Below, one piece after another: positions 29,614-38,052 of a stretch of 64,000 nucleotides of DNA; position 1 is the stretch's first letter, and every line of letters starts with the position of its first letter. Origin of the DNA: Planctomicrobium piriforme (GTDB lineage Bacteria; Planctomycetota; Planctomycetia; Planctomycetales; Planctomycetaceae). The position numbers and the translations under genes are program-made. The stretch spans positions 558,001 to 622,000 of the forward strand of contig NZ_FOQD01000001.1 in NCBI RefSeq assembly GCF_900113665.1, given 5' to 3'. The notes below the pieces were generated by a model. That model did not search any database, had not been told where the DNA came from, and saw only the letters and a program-made list of their open reading frames with translations.

Positions 29614-30229
29614 TCGCAGGCTTAGGCTGCTCGTCTCGATACAGCCGCTTCTGGTCGATGTACAGTTCCACCGACCGCGGCGTCTGATAGCGGATCGACT
29701 TTCCCTCGGCAGTCCGCTGTCGCAGGTTCGTTGCCGAGATATCAACGGCGGGCATTTCGCAGAGTTGAATGCGCTCCCGGTACTGTTCCCCCAGTGCAGC
29801 CAGCACCGGTTCGACATCCAGCGGAGTCCGGCCGCGGTTGACGGCAATGATGGTTGCCAGGTCGAGAATTCCGGCCGGATCGCGCCAGGTTAAGAGGTCG
29901 GCCAGCGAGTCGCCTCCGATCAGTAGGAACAGACGGTCGTCTGGCCGTTGTTCGGCGATGTGTCGCAGAGTATCGACCGTGTAGCTGGTTCCCTGACGAT
30001 CAATCTCCAGCTTGCTGACCCGAAAGTGAACGTGTCCGGCGATGGCCAGCTTCACCATTTCGAGTCGATCGCGGGGGGGGCTGATCACCTTTCCCGGCTT
30101 CTGGGGCGGTGCGTAGGCGGGCATAAACCAGATTTCGTCGAGCGCCGCCGCCTCTCGCGCGGCTTCAGCCAGCAGCAGGTGCGCCAGATGCACCGGGTCG
30201 AACGTCCCCCCGAAAATGCCGATGTTCAT
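29594..30229 (-). CDS. nadD: Nicotinate-nucleotide adenylyltransferase
   Basis: This 211-residue enzyme makes deamido-NAD from nicotinate mononucleotide and ATP. The nucleotidyl-transferase motif is IGIFGGTFDPVHLAHLLLAE; ALDEIWFMPAYAPPQKPGK and SYTVDTLRHI are typical; ISATNLRQR is the second motif. Length fits. It overlaps the DUF1080 gene end by 20 bp in convergent orientation. Confidence 0.95.
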   Translation of the reverse strand: MNIGIFGGTFDPVHLAHLLLAEAAREAAALDEIWFMPAYAPPQKPGKVISPPRDRLEMVKLAIAGHVHFRVSKLEIDRQGTSYTVDTLRHIAEQRPDDRLFLLIGGDSLADLLTWRDPAGILDLATIIAVNRGRTPLDVEPVLAALGEQYRERIQLCEMPAVDISATNLRQRTAEGKSIRYQTPRSVELYIDQKRLYRDEQPKPATTQAVP

Positions 30230-30452
30230 GGTTTCACTCGCCGCGATTCAGGCTGCATGAGCAGCCTTGTGGAACTCAAACCGGGCACGCTACCACATCG
30301 CCGCACCATGCAGAAGCACCCGGCGGCACTGCGGCAGGCTCATGGGAACTTCATCTTTACGGGGCAGAAAACGCTGAGGGCGTTGCCTATAATGCGGTTT
30401 TTCAGACTCGGTCGCACGCGCGCCCGGGATGCACGACGTGGGATCATCTTCA

Positions 30453-32342
30453 ATGCAGAAATTCAGTTCTCCCCGCTCCGGAAGCCTGGCGGTGCGGGTT
30501 TTGGGCAGTCTGGTGCTCCTAACGGCAGTCGCCCTGCTGTTTCTCTACGCGTTGCCAAAGCCAGTCGAAAAGTCTGACGGCGCAGAGAATACCTCGCTGC
30601 CTGCCGACGATATCAATCGTCAGTGCGAGGAAGAACTCGCGGTATTGCTGGAAGCGCTCGCCCCCGGTCGCCTGGGGATTTCGTCCGACCGCGTCGCAAT
30701 GGTGAATCGCCTCAACGGCTGGCAGGCGGAATGCGGTTCCGTCATGGCCGGACCGAAAGCGGGCGATGAAATTGAAGTCGCCAAGCGGCTCCTGTCAGGT
30801 GAAACGCTCGCCAGAACGCTGAACGACCGCTTCCTGCCGGAAGACGCGTCGCATGTCCGCAATAGCCTGCTCAGCCGAGATATCGTGGCCAAGGTGACGG
30901 AAGGCAAGCCGAACAACGTCGACCGCTATGTCGCGCTGTTTCAGTTTGTCTGTCGGAACCAGATGCTGATACCTCCAGACCTGCTGAAAGATCTTCCCTT
31001 CACACCGTATGAAGGACTGGTCTTCGGCATGGGCTCGCCCGAGCATCGGGCGTGGACCTTCTGCGACCTGCTGCGACAGATGCGGGTCGATGCCGTCATC
31101 ATCACGCCGAAATCAGAATCGCTTGCCGGCCAGTGGCTGGTCGGCGTGATCGATCCTCGCGAAGGGGTGCTGCTCTTCGATCCGCGACTGGGGATGCCGA
31201 TTCCCGCCCCAAGTCAGGGGGCTGATCAGCCGCAGTCTGATCTGCCGGCGACGCTGGTTCAGGTACTCGCGTCCGATGAGCCATTTCGTCAGCTCGATCT
31301 GCCTGATTCTCCCTACCCGATGAAGTCAGAAGACCTAAAGAACGTTTCCATTCAGTTGATTGGCAACAGTTGCAGTTGGGCGCCGCGGATGGCGCGGCTC
31401 CAGTTCCTGCTTCCCTCCAAGTTCAGTACCGAACTCTATGACGGACTTGGGGCGAGCGAACTGCGAACGCCTGGCCTGGTGCAGCGCGTGACGGAAGCCG
31501 GTGCTTCCGGATTGTGGAAGGCGGAAGACGTCGCCGTCTGGAACTTCCCCGAGCAGCAGTTGATTGCGTTTGAAGCGACCCGAGGGCAAGGAACGCCTGG
31601 CAGTCCGCTCGCGAACTTCCTGTACATCTTCCAGGGGCCTTACATCCCGCAAGCGGTGGATGACAAGGGGAAAGCCACGCTGGTTCCCGTCGAAAAGTCA
31701 CTACATTTTGTGCGTATCGAACAACTGCGGGGAGAGCAGACGGCCGCGATGAAGGACTTCCTGCCGATTCGCTCCGCAGCGAAGCTGGCGCCGAGCAAGG
31801 CGAACGAACTGGCCGCCGAGTATGCGGCCCTGTGGACGGGCGTGGCCCAGTACGAAACCAGAAAATTTCCCGCCGCGTTCGCAACGCTCATGCGCTTTGT
31901 CAGCGGTCAGGCCACCAGCACAGGGCTCGTGCGGGCAGGCGTCGAATGGGGCGCGGAATGCCTTGTTGCGGAGAAGGAGTACGCCGCCGCGATCAAGTTG
32001 TTGAAACAGGCTCCCAAAGGACTGGAACCCCGCCGCGATGCACTGCTGATCCAGCGCTGGGAGAAGATGGGCGGTGTGAAAGCCACGCCGGACGCTGCTC
32101 CCGAAAAGACGACTGAAAAGCCAGTCGAACCGAAGCCAGAGACCGCTCCGCCCGCGGAGAAGATGCCCGCCCCGACGGAGCCGAAAACGTCGGAGAAAAA
32201 GCCGGCCGAGATGCCTGCGGAAAAGCCAGCGGCAACGCCGATGACGCCTGCTCCGGCAGGCGAGTCGCCGGCGCAGCCGCCAAGTCCCGAACTGCCGGAA
32301 CCCGTCAAGGAGCCTGCGGCAGCTCCCGCACCTGCCCTCTGA
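30453..32342 (+). CDS. Membrane-anchored transglutaminase-like protein, probably non-catalytic
   Basis: This protein of about 629 residues has one N-terminal membrane segment (VRVLGSLVLLTAVALLFLYA, about 12-31), then a soluble region. The stretch GSPEHRAWTFCDLLRQMRVD, WLVGVIDPREGVLLFDPRLG resembles a transglutaminase-like core, but the nucleophile position appears to hold no Cys in the usual GxCxxxA context. The C-terminal 100 residues are Pro/Glu/Ala/Lys-rich and likely disordered. A start at 30429 is also possible. A terminator follows at 32374-32419. Function unknown. Confidence 0.65.
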   Translation: MQKFSSPRSGSLAVRVLGSLVLLTAVALLFLYALPKPVEKSDGAENTSLPADDINRQCEEELAVLLEALAPGRLGISSDRVAMVNRLNGWQAECGSVMAGPKAGDEIEVAKRLLSGETLARTLNDRFLPEDASHVRNSLLSRDIVAKVTEGKPNNVDRYVALFQFVCRNQMLIPPDLLKDLPFTPYEGLVFGMGSPEHRAWTFCDLLRQMRVDAVIITPKSESLAGQWLVGVIDPREGVLLFDPRLGMPIPAPSQGADQPQSDLPATLVQVLASDEPFRQLDLPDSPYPMKSEDLKNVSIQLIGNSCSWAPRMARLQFLLPSKFSTELYDGLGASELRTPGLVQRVTEAGASGLWKAEDVAVWNFPEQQLIAFEATRGQGTPGSPLANFLYIFQGPYIPQAVDDKGKATLVPVEKSLHFVRIEQLRGEQTAAMKDFLPIRSAAKLAPSKANELAAEYAALWTGVAQYETRKFPAAFATLMRFVSGQATSTGLVRAGVEWGAECLVAEKEYAAAIKLLKQAPKGLEPRRDALLIQRWEKMGGVKATPDAAPEKTTEKPVEPKPETAPPAEKMPAPTEPKTSEKKPAEMPAEKPAATPMTPAPAGESPAQPPSPELPEPVKEPAAAPAPAL

Positions 32343-32373
32343 TTTCAGTGAAAATCGACTCGCAATGACTCTT

Positions 32374-32419
32374 GCCCGGCGGCGGTCCCTGTTATGGCTG
32401 CCGCCGGGTGCTTTTTGTT
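32374..32419 (+). terminator. Rho-independent terminator
   Basis: CCCGGCGGC and GCCGCCGGG pair across a 16-nt loop and are followed by TGCTTTTTGTTT. Confidence 0.8.
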
Positions 32420-32455
32420 TGACACCGCTGCGGCGGCTGGACTCGAATTCATCCG

Positions 32456-33508
32456 ATGGCAAACTTTCTCCGTCGCCGCTGGTTCCTGATTGCCATCCTG
32501 CTGGTGATTCCGCTGGGACTCAAGGTCGGCTTTCGTGCCCGGCCTGACACGGTCTCGCACTTCCCCAAGGAACTCGTGCAGATTGCCAGCGGGTTCATGA
32601 CCGCGCTGATTCTGTTTCTGATGTCAGTGACGCTCGAAAACCGCAAGCTCCGCGAGTCGCTCCGCGCGCCGGGGCCTGTGCTCTGGGGCTCGGTGGTGAA
32701 CTTTCTGGTGATCCCCCTGCTGGCTCTGGCGATGCTCCCTTTTCAGCGCCAGTCGGACCTTGCCATTGGGTTGATGGTCGCGGCCAGTGTCCCCAGCACG
32801 CTCGCCGCGGCTTCGGTGTGGACAAGAAAAGCGGGCGGCAATGACGCCATTTCCCTGCTGATCACCGTGCTCACGAACGGCGCCTGTTTTGTCATTACTC
32901 CCATGTGGATGCAGCTTGGGCTGGGGGACAAAATTCAGCTCAACACCGGCGAACTTGTCGTGCAGTTGTTCGCGACGGCACTGTTGCCGATTCTCGTGGG
33001 TCAGTCCTTTCGAGCCTGGCCGTGGTTTCGACAGTTTGCCGACCGCTCGAAGCAGGGCTTCGGAGCGCTGGCGCAGGTGTGCATTCTGCTGATCGTCTTC
33101 TGGGCATCGGTGCAGAGCGGCGTTCGTTTGAATGCCAGTCAGGCTGGCGGGGGCGGCTTCGCAGGGGGCCCGGCGCTCATCGTCTGGGCGAGCTGCATTC
33201 TGCTCCATCTGTTGGGGCTGCTGATTGCGATTGCCGGCGGCCGCGCGTTTCGCTTTCCCCGTGAAGACATCGTCGGCAGTGCTTTCGCCGCCAGCCAGAA
33301 GACGTTGCCGATCGGCCTGTTCGTCGCCGCGAGCGTGGCCGGCAGCGACGCTCCGTTCACGATGGTGCCGATCCTGATGTTCCATGCTTCGCAACTGGTG
33401 CTGGACACGCTCATCGCCGACCCCCTGCAGAAATGGGTGACGGTGGGTGCGGAAGCTTCCGCTCAAGGGGACTCAACCACGGAAAGCACTGAAAACACGG
33501 AGGTCTAG
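32456..33508 (+). CDS. SBF-family (bile acid:sodium symporter-like) transporter
   Basis: This 350-residue integral membrane protein has about nine or ten helices. Typical text includes ALILFLMSVTLENRKLRESL, VAASVPSTLAAASVWTRKAGG and SAFAASQKTLPIGLFVAAS (the KTLPIG motif of the SLC10A7/PF13593 branch). Such carriers move organic anions with sodium; the substrate is unknown. The last codons (residues about 335-350, QGDSTTESTENTEV) lie inside a family G intergenic repeat, so the C-terminal tail appears to come from the repeat. The ATG at 32456 is clear. Confidence 0.85.
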   Translation: MANFLRRRWFLIAILLVIPLGLKVGFRARPDTVSHFPKELVQIASGFMTALILFLMSVTLENRKLRESLRAPGPVLWGSVVNFLVIPLLALAMLPFQRQSDLAIGLMVAASVPSTLAAASVWTRKAGGNDAISLLITVLTNGACFVITPMWMQLGLGDKIQLNTGELVVQLFATALLPILVGQSFRAWPWFRQFADRSKQGFGALAQVCILLIVFWASVQSGVRLNASQAGGGGFAGGPALIVWASCILLHLLGLLIAIAGGRAFRFPREDIVGSAFAASQKTLPIGLFVAASVAGSDAPFTMVPILMFHASQLVLDTLIADPLQKWVTVGAEASAQGDSTTESTENTEV

Positions 33509-33650
33509 CAACGCCGAGTTCGCGGAGGCCGCTGAGATCAGGACCGTTCTCAAGTTCTCGCGATGGCTCCGGGCAAGTGGTTTCTAATTCAGCATAAAGC
33601 ATTCTGTATTATTGCTTTCCGTGAGCTCCGTGCTTTCCGTGGTTCCCAAT
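33476..33650. repeat. Dispersed repeat family G, inverted pair
   Basis: AACCACGGAAAGCACTGAAA at 33476 and its near reverse complement (CGTGCTTTCCGTGGTTCC) around 33630-33648 form an inverted pair about 110 bp apart. The left arm encodes the end of the transporter. Confidence 0.7.
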
Positions 33651-33697
33651 GCTTGGGTCCGGAGCAGTGTCCGTTTCACATTTTTTGCCGAACAGAC

Positions 33698-33726
33698 TTG
33701 TTTGCGACTCTGGAAGCATTTATTCT
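33698..33726 (+). promoter_or_regulatory. Putative sigma-70 promoter of the DUF1559 operon
   Basis: TTGTTT (33698) and TATTCT (33721) are spaced by 17 bp. It ends 16 bp before the palindromic operator. Confidence 0.45.
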
Positions 33727-33742
33727 CTGACCGTCACGTTAA

Positions 33743-33757
33743 TGAGACTGAGTCTCA
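33743..33757 (+). promoter_or_regulatory. Fur-type 7-1-7 operator
   Basis: TGAGACT-G-AGTCTCA is a perfect 7-1-7 palindrome, the layout of Fur/Zur/PerR operators (compare TGATAAT-N-ATTATCA). It lies just downstream of a putative promoter, where binding would block transcription. The exact regulator is inferred, not shown. Confidence 0.6.
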
Positions 33758-34021
33758 ATCTCTTGCGTCGCGACGAGTAGCTAGCCACCCCGCTTTTCTT
33801 GGGCAGCCCGCAATGGTCGGACGAACGCCGCATCACCCCTGGTGACGCTGGCGCTCCGAAGTTTGGTTCCCTGGAGATTTTTGCTCAGGGCCTGCGGCTG
33901 AATCGCATCTGCCTGTGCATTGCTCTCCAACTGTCTGCCGGCCGTGCGGCCGCCTGGCAGTTCCGGCAATTGCCGTCCAACCCCCATTGTTCAGCAGAAC
34001 ACTGCTCACAGGAACACCCCT

Positions 34022-35023
34022 ATGCAAGCGTCCTTTCGGCGCCGCCCCGCTGCTCCCGCCCGATCTGGCTTCACGTTGATCGAACTGCTGGTCGTGATTG
34101 CGATCATCGCGATCCTCATTGCCCTGCTCCTCCCGGCTGTGCAACAGGCTCGCGAGGCCGCCCGTCGCAGCCAGTGCAAGAACAACCTCAAGCAGGTGGG
34201 GCTCGCCACGCACATGTTTCACGACACGTTCAGCAAGTTTCCTGCTGCGATGAAAGACATCAGCGACGAGGAAGTGAACCGAGTCATGGCGCTGCCGGCC
34301 AACTCGGGACTGGCCCTGGCCGATATCCCCGAAGCCAGCTTCACCAAGTCTTACAACACGGCCTTCATTTCGATTCTGCCGTACCTCGAGCAGGATGCCG
34401 TGGCGAAGCGGTGGGATGCCAAGCTCTCCACCAGCAGCACGGTCGACACCGACGGCGACGGCTTCACCAACGCCATCCTGCAAAAGATGATGATTCCCAG
34501 CTTTACCTGCCCGACGATGACTGGCCCCTCTGGCCCGCTGATTTCGGGCGGCCAGGAGCGCGCTCCCAGCAGCTACCAGATCTGCGTCGGCTCGGTCGCC
34601 GTGTCCGACCTCGTCTACGGCTCTCCCGAGCCGAAGTGCGACGGAGCATTGACCCTTGTGAAGGTGAAGAGCACCACCAGCCCGAACAAGACTCAAACCA
34701 GGATGCGCGACATCACCGACGGCACCTCGAATACGTTCCTGTACGGGGAGTCCGACTTCATCCCCAGCGGCGTCCCTTCAACGCGCTACGGCAGCGTCTG
34801 GGCCTATGGTTACTTCTACGCCTGGGGGACGACCGAGAGCAAATTCAACGATCATAACCTGGCGACCGCTGACATCAGCTACGGTCGTTTTCGCAGCGAA
34901 CACACCGGCGGCGGACACTTCTCCCTCGCAGATGGTTCCGTGCAGTTCTACAGCGGCAGCATCGACATGGGCGTGTACAAAGCTCTGTCGACCCGTGCCG
35001 GTGCTGAAACCATTTCTCAATAG
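34022..35023 (+). CDS. DUF1559 protein with type IV prepilin-like N-terminus
   Basis: This 333-residue protein belongs to the large planctomycete DUF1559 family. Its N-terminal prepilin site is SGFTLIELLVVIAIIAILIA, followed by LLLPAVQQAREAARRSQCKN. The mature domain contains the usual ends (GTSNTFLYGES, HTGGGHFSLADGSVQFYSG). These proteins are pseudopilin-like and exported; their structural role is unknown. The ATG at 34022 is fixed by the basic leader before the cleavage Gly. It is the first gene after the Fur-type box and probably opens an operon with the next three genes. Confidence 0.93.
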   Translation: MQASFRRRPAAPARSGFTLIELLVVIAIIAILIALLLPAVQQAREAARRSQCKNNLKQVGLATHMFHDTFSKFPAAMKDISDEEVNRVMALPANSGLALADIPEASFTKSYNTAFISILPYLEQDAVAKRWDAKLSTSSTVDTDGDGFTNAILQKMMIPSFTCPTMTGPSGPLISGGQERAPSSYQICVGSVAVSDLVYGSPEPKCDGALTLVKVKSTTSPNKTQTRMRDITDGTSNTFLYGESDFIPSGVPSTRYGSVWAYGYFYAWGTTESKFNDHNLATADISYGRFRSEHTGGGHFSLADGSVQFYSGSIDMGVYKALSTRAGAETISQ

Positions 35024-35094
35024 TCAATCGCGGTCAGCCGTCCGCAATTTCAGGATTGCGGGACGGCCGTTCCGCTCCAGGACAAATAAACTCC

Positions 35095-35373
35095 ATGCGA
35101 ATACCGCTTTGTTTTGTACTGGGCATGTGTCTGTTTCTCGTGGGTTGCGGCAGCCAGCCTGCCGTGACCACAACTGAGTTTCAGTTGACCCCGCTCAGCA
35201 AGGACGAGTGGAAGACGATGTCCGGCAATGAAAAATATGATGAAGTCACCATCGATCGTCTGAAGCTGCAGTACCCCGATCTGAAAACGGACAAGGGCTG
35301 GAAGACGTTTTTGGCGACCGACATGAAATCGGAAATGGCAAAGGACAAGGCCGCTGCACAGGCCAGTCCCTGA
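35095..35373 (+). CDS. Small lipoprotein, unknown function
   Basis: This 92-residue protein has a lipoprotein signal (MRIPLCFVLGMCLFLVGCGS, lipobox LVGC). The mature part is charged (LSKDEWKTMSGNEKYDEVTI, ending in Lys/Ala-rich text), with no family I recognise. It follows the DUF1559 gene by 71 bp on the same strand, which suggests shared transcription. Small lipoproteins after DUF1559 genes are frequent in planctomycetes as far as I recall. Confidence 0.75.
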   Translation: MRIPLCFVLGMCLFLVGCGSQPAVTTTEFQLTPLSKDEWKTMSGNEKYDEVTIDRLKLQYPDLKTDKGWKTFLATDMKSEMAKDKAAAQASP

Positions 35374-35424
35374 ATCCAATCCCGGTTCCAGCCGTAGGTC
35401 GTGGGCGACAATCAAGGTTCAAGA

Positions 35425-36174
35425 ATGAAGCGATTAGAAGTCATGCTAAGTTTTCGCTTTCTACGAATGCTCCTGGTTCTCACGGCGATCAACGTGAGTG
35501 CTGCGGTCCTTCAAGCGGAAGAGCGGAAACCTGAGCAGAGTGCTGCGGCGCTCATGCAGGCGGAACATGCCGGACGCTGCGTCTGGAAGAATTTTCCAGG
35601 CTTGAGCGCCACGCTCACGATCTCGACCGATGTCGCCCGAGCACAAACGACCATGCAGGTCACCCGTGACGGCGTGGTGCAGGTGCAGGTTCCCGATGGA
35701 GAAGAGTTCAAATGGGTCGAACGAGCCCTGGATTCCCTCGTCGGCCATCGATTGTCGGATTCAGAACCGGTGACGAATGTGGAGTTCGCGGACCAGCAGG
35801 TGGATCACCCTCGCGGCCGGCTGATTCGCTCGGTCGATCCCAAGGAAAAGAGCCTGTGGCGCGTGCAAGGGGATACGCTGACCGAAGTCCACCGCATTGG
35901 TGACCAGACGCGATTCATCATCAGCGTCGCGGACGTTGCGCGAAACGCCGAACACAAACACTTGCCGCAGAACTTTGTCGTGACCACCTGGGAAAATTCC
36001 TCAGGCCAGATCAAGACGGTGCGTCAGGTGCATAACGAGTGGACCCGCGTGCGGGAGTTCGACCTTCCGGCCCGGCACACGGCAATCACCAATCGCTCGG
36101 ACGGAACTTCCGTGGCGCACCAGATTGAATTCTCGGATTACAAGCTTTTTGAAACCACGGCTCGCGCGGATTAA
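35425..36174 (+). CDS. Exported DUF3386-like protein
   Basis: This 249-residue protein has a signal peptide (MLSFRFLRMLLVLTAINVSA, cleavage near LQA-EER). The mature part contains ALMQAEHAGRCVWKNFPGLS, near the start of the DUF3386 pattern (a Trp-x-x-Phe-Pro-Gly core), and later QVHNEWTRVREFDLPARHTA, which are typical strands. DUF3386 has no known function; it occurs in cyanobacteria and planctomycetes. ATG codons at 35425 and 35443 are both possible starts. It is third in the putative Fur-box operon. Confidence 0.75.
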   Translation: MKRLEVMLSFRFLRMLLVLTAINVSAAVLQAEERKPEQSAAALMQAEHAGRCVWKNFPGLSATLTISTDVARAQTTMQVTRDGVVQVQVPDGEEFKWVERALDSLVGHRLSDSEPVTNVEFADQQVDHPRGRLIRSVDPKEKSLWRVQGDTLTEVHRIGDQTRFIISVADVARNAEHKHLPQNFVVTTWENSSGQIKTVRQVHNEWTRVREFDLPARHTAITNRSDGTSVAHQIEFSDYKLFETTARAD

Positions 36175-36260
36175 ATCCGCCGATGGGAGGTTTTTCTCTC
36201 TTCGAGTTCGAGCCGCGGGTGTACGATTTCAAATCAACAACCTTCCCAGGGGAATGTGTG

Positions 36261-37934
36261 ATGAAGCTCAGTCGGTTTGTTTTCGCCGGAATGTTGTGGG
36301 GAGCTGTCATGGCTTCATCGGCGCAGGCTCATTTTTTGTGGCTGGTCACCGAACCGGCTGGTGAAACCCGCAAAGTGAAAGTCTTCTTCAGTGAAGAAGC
36401 AGCCCCAGACGATCCGGAACTGCTGTCGAAGGTGGCCGATTCGAAGGTCTGGGTTGTGGGCGGTCGTCGCGGCGAGCCGACCGAGATCCCGCTGAAGATC
36501 GAAGTTGATGCTCTCGTCGGCGAAATTCCGGCGCAGCAAAAAGACGGCACGGTCATCCTGAAGAAGAATTACGGCGTCATGACCAAAGGGGCCGACCCTT
36601 ACCTGCTGCAGTACTTCGCCAAAAGTTATTCCACGGCCCTGCCCGGCAACTGGGATGCTGTCGGCAAGAAGGAGCAGCTTCCGTTTGAAATCGTGCCTGA
36701 AGTCACCGGCAATGAACTGGTGCTGAAGGTGCTGTGGGAAGGCAAGCCGCTGGCCGGCAGCCAGGTGACGGTGGAAGGTCCGGGTCTTCCAGAAAAGCTG
36801 CAGGGCGATACTGCTGAAGACGGCCTGTTCAAAGCCAAACTGACCAGCGCCGGGTTGTATTCCATTCGTGCCCGCCGGATTGATGAAACCGCAGGCGAAC
36901 TGGACGGCAAGGCCTATAAGTCGACCAAGAGCTATACCACGCTCTCTTTGAACTACATGCCGGCTCAGGTGACCTCGGCTGAGCATCAGTTCCCGGCCCT
37001 GACCAAGGGAACGACCAGCTTCGGCGCGGCAGTCGTGGGTGATGACCTGTACGTCTACGGCGGCAACTACGGCGGCGGACATGAGTATTCCGAAGCAGAG
37101 CAGTCAGGCGACTTCGTGCGTCTGAATCTGAAGAACGGCAAAGCCTGGGAAGCCCTGCCTGGCGGCCCGAAGCTGACCGGCCTGGCGATGGTGTCTCATG
37201 ACGGCAAGCTCTATCGCGTCGGCGGCTTCAAAGTCTCCGATGTCGCCGAAGGCAAAGCTCAACTGAACTCTCAGGATAGCGTGGCCCGTTTCGATCCGGC
37301 CAAGGGAACCTGGGAAGAACTCCCGGCACTGCCTGAGCCTCGTTCTTCGCACGACATTGCCGTGTTGGGCAACGATCTGTATGTGGTCGGGGGTTGGGGC
37401 ATGAAAGCCGCCGAAGGCAGCAACGATCACGGCTGGCACAAGACGGCTTATCGTCTCGATCTGACCAGTCCCAAGCCGGAGTGGAAGGCATTGCCCTCCG
37501 TTCCGTTTGAACGTCGCGCTCTGTCCCTCGCTCCTTACCAGGGGAAGCTGTATGTCATCGGCGGAATGCAGTCCAAAGGGGGCACGACGACCAAGGTCGA
37601 CATTTTTGATCCGGCCACCGGCGCGTGGTCGAGCGGTCCGGCGTTGCTTGGGAACTCGATGGACGGCTTTGGAACCGCTGCCTTCAACGTCGATGGCCGG
37701 CTGATTGTTACCACGATGTCAGGTTCCATTCAGGGGTTGTCGACTGACGGCTCGCATTGGGAATACCTGGGCCAGCTCCAGCATCCGCGTTTCTTCCACG
37801 AAACGCCGGCCTGGAATCATGGTCTAGTTGTCGTTGGCGGCGCCAGCATGATGGACGGCAAAGCCGAAGCCCTTGAGTTTCTGCCCGTCGGCAACTCTGC
37901 CGGCAGCGATCAGAAAGCGGCTCTGCTAAAATAA
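36261..37934 (+). CDS. Exported DUF4198 plus Kelch-repeat protein
   Basis: This 557-residue protein has a signal peptide ending SSAQA, then HFLWLVTEPAGETRKVKVFF, the start of a DUF4198 (NikM/CbiK-like) domain (about 25-235). A second domain (about 250-545) is a Kelch beta-propeller with repeats such as GDDLYVYGGNY, DGKLYRVGGF, GNDLYVVGGWG and QGKLYVIGGMQ. DUF4198 proteins are often linked to metal uptake loci, which fits the Fur-type box upstream. The ATG at 36261 follows AGGGGAA. It is the last gene of the putative operon and is followed by a strong terminator. Confidence 0.85.
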   Translation: MKLSRFVFAGMLWGAVMASSAQAHFLWLVTEPAGETRKVKVFFSEEAAPDDPELLSKVADSKVWVVGGRRGEPTEIPLKIEVDALVGEIPAQQKDGTVILKKNYGVMTKGADPYLLQYFAKSYSTALPGNWDAVGKKEQLPFEIVPEVTGNELVLKVLWEGKPLAGSQVTVEGPGLPEKLQGDTAEDGLFKAKLTSAGLYSIRARRIDETAGELDGKAYKSTKSYTTLSLNYMPAQVTSAEHQFPALTKGTTSFGAAVVGDDLYVYGGNYGGGHEYSEAEQSGDFVRLNLKNGKAWEALPGGPKLTGLAMVSHDGKLYRVGGFKVSDVAEGKAQLNSQDSVARFDPAKGTWEELPALPEPRSSHDIAVLGNDLYVVGGWGMKAAEGSNDHGWHKTAYRLDLTSPKPEWKALPSVPFERRALSLAPYQGKLYVIGGMQSKGGTTTKVDIFDPATGAWSSGPALLGNSMDGFGTAAFNVDGRLIVTTMSGSIQGLSTDGSHWEYLGQLQHPRFFHETPAWNHGLVVVGGASMMDGKAEALEFLPVGNSAGSDQKAALLK

Positions 37935-37958
37935 CCGGCGCTCAACCCGGTTGACGAC

Positions 37959-38005
37959 GCGATTTCGCCGGACATTGGCACTGTGCGGCGAAATCGCTTT
38001 TTTTT
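37959..38005 (+). terminator. Rho-independent terminator of the DUF1559 operon
   Basis: GCGATTTCGCCG pairs with CGGCGAAATCGC across a 15-nt loop and is followed by TTTTTTTT. It lies 24 bp after the DUF4198/Kelch stop. Confidence 0.93.
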
Positions 38006-38006
38006 C

Positions 38007-38045
38007 GAGTCCAGTGTTGAGTGTCCAGTGTCCAGTGCCGGAGGG
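38007..38045. repeat. Dispersed repeat family B
   Basis: GAGTCCAGTGTTGAGTGTCC followed by AGTGTCCAGTGCCGG, just after the terminator and before the PQQ propeller start. Confidence 0.75.
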
Positions 38046-38052
38046 GATTCAG

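Larger units (their letters stand above)
33509..34021. other. Intergenic region with promoter and Fur-type box
   Basis: This 513-bp spacer holds part of a family G repeat, an AT-rich stretch (33580-33615), a promoter at 33698-33726 and a 7-1-7 palindrome at 33743-33757, then a long leader to the DUF1559 gene. No protein gene is seen. Confidence 0.6.
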
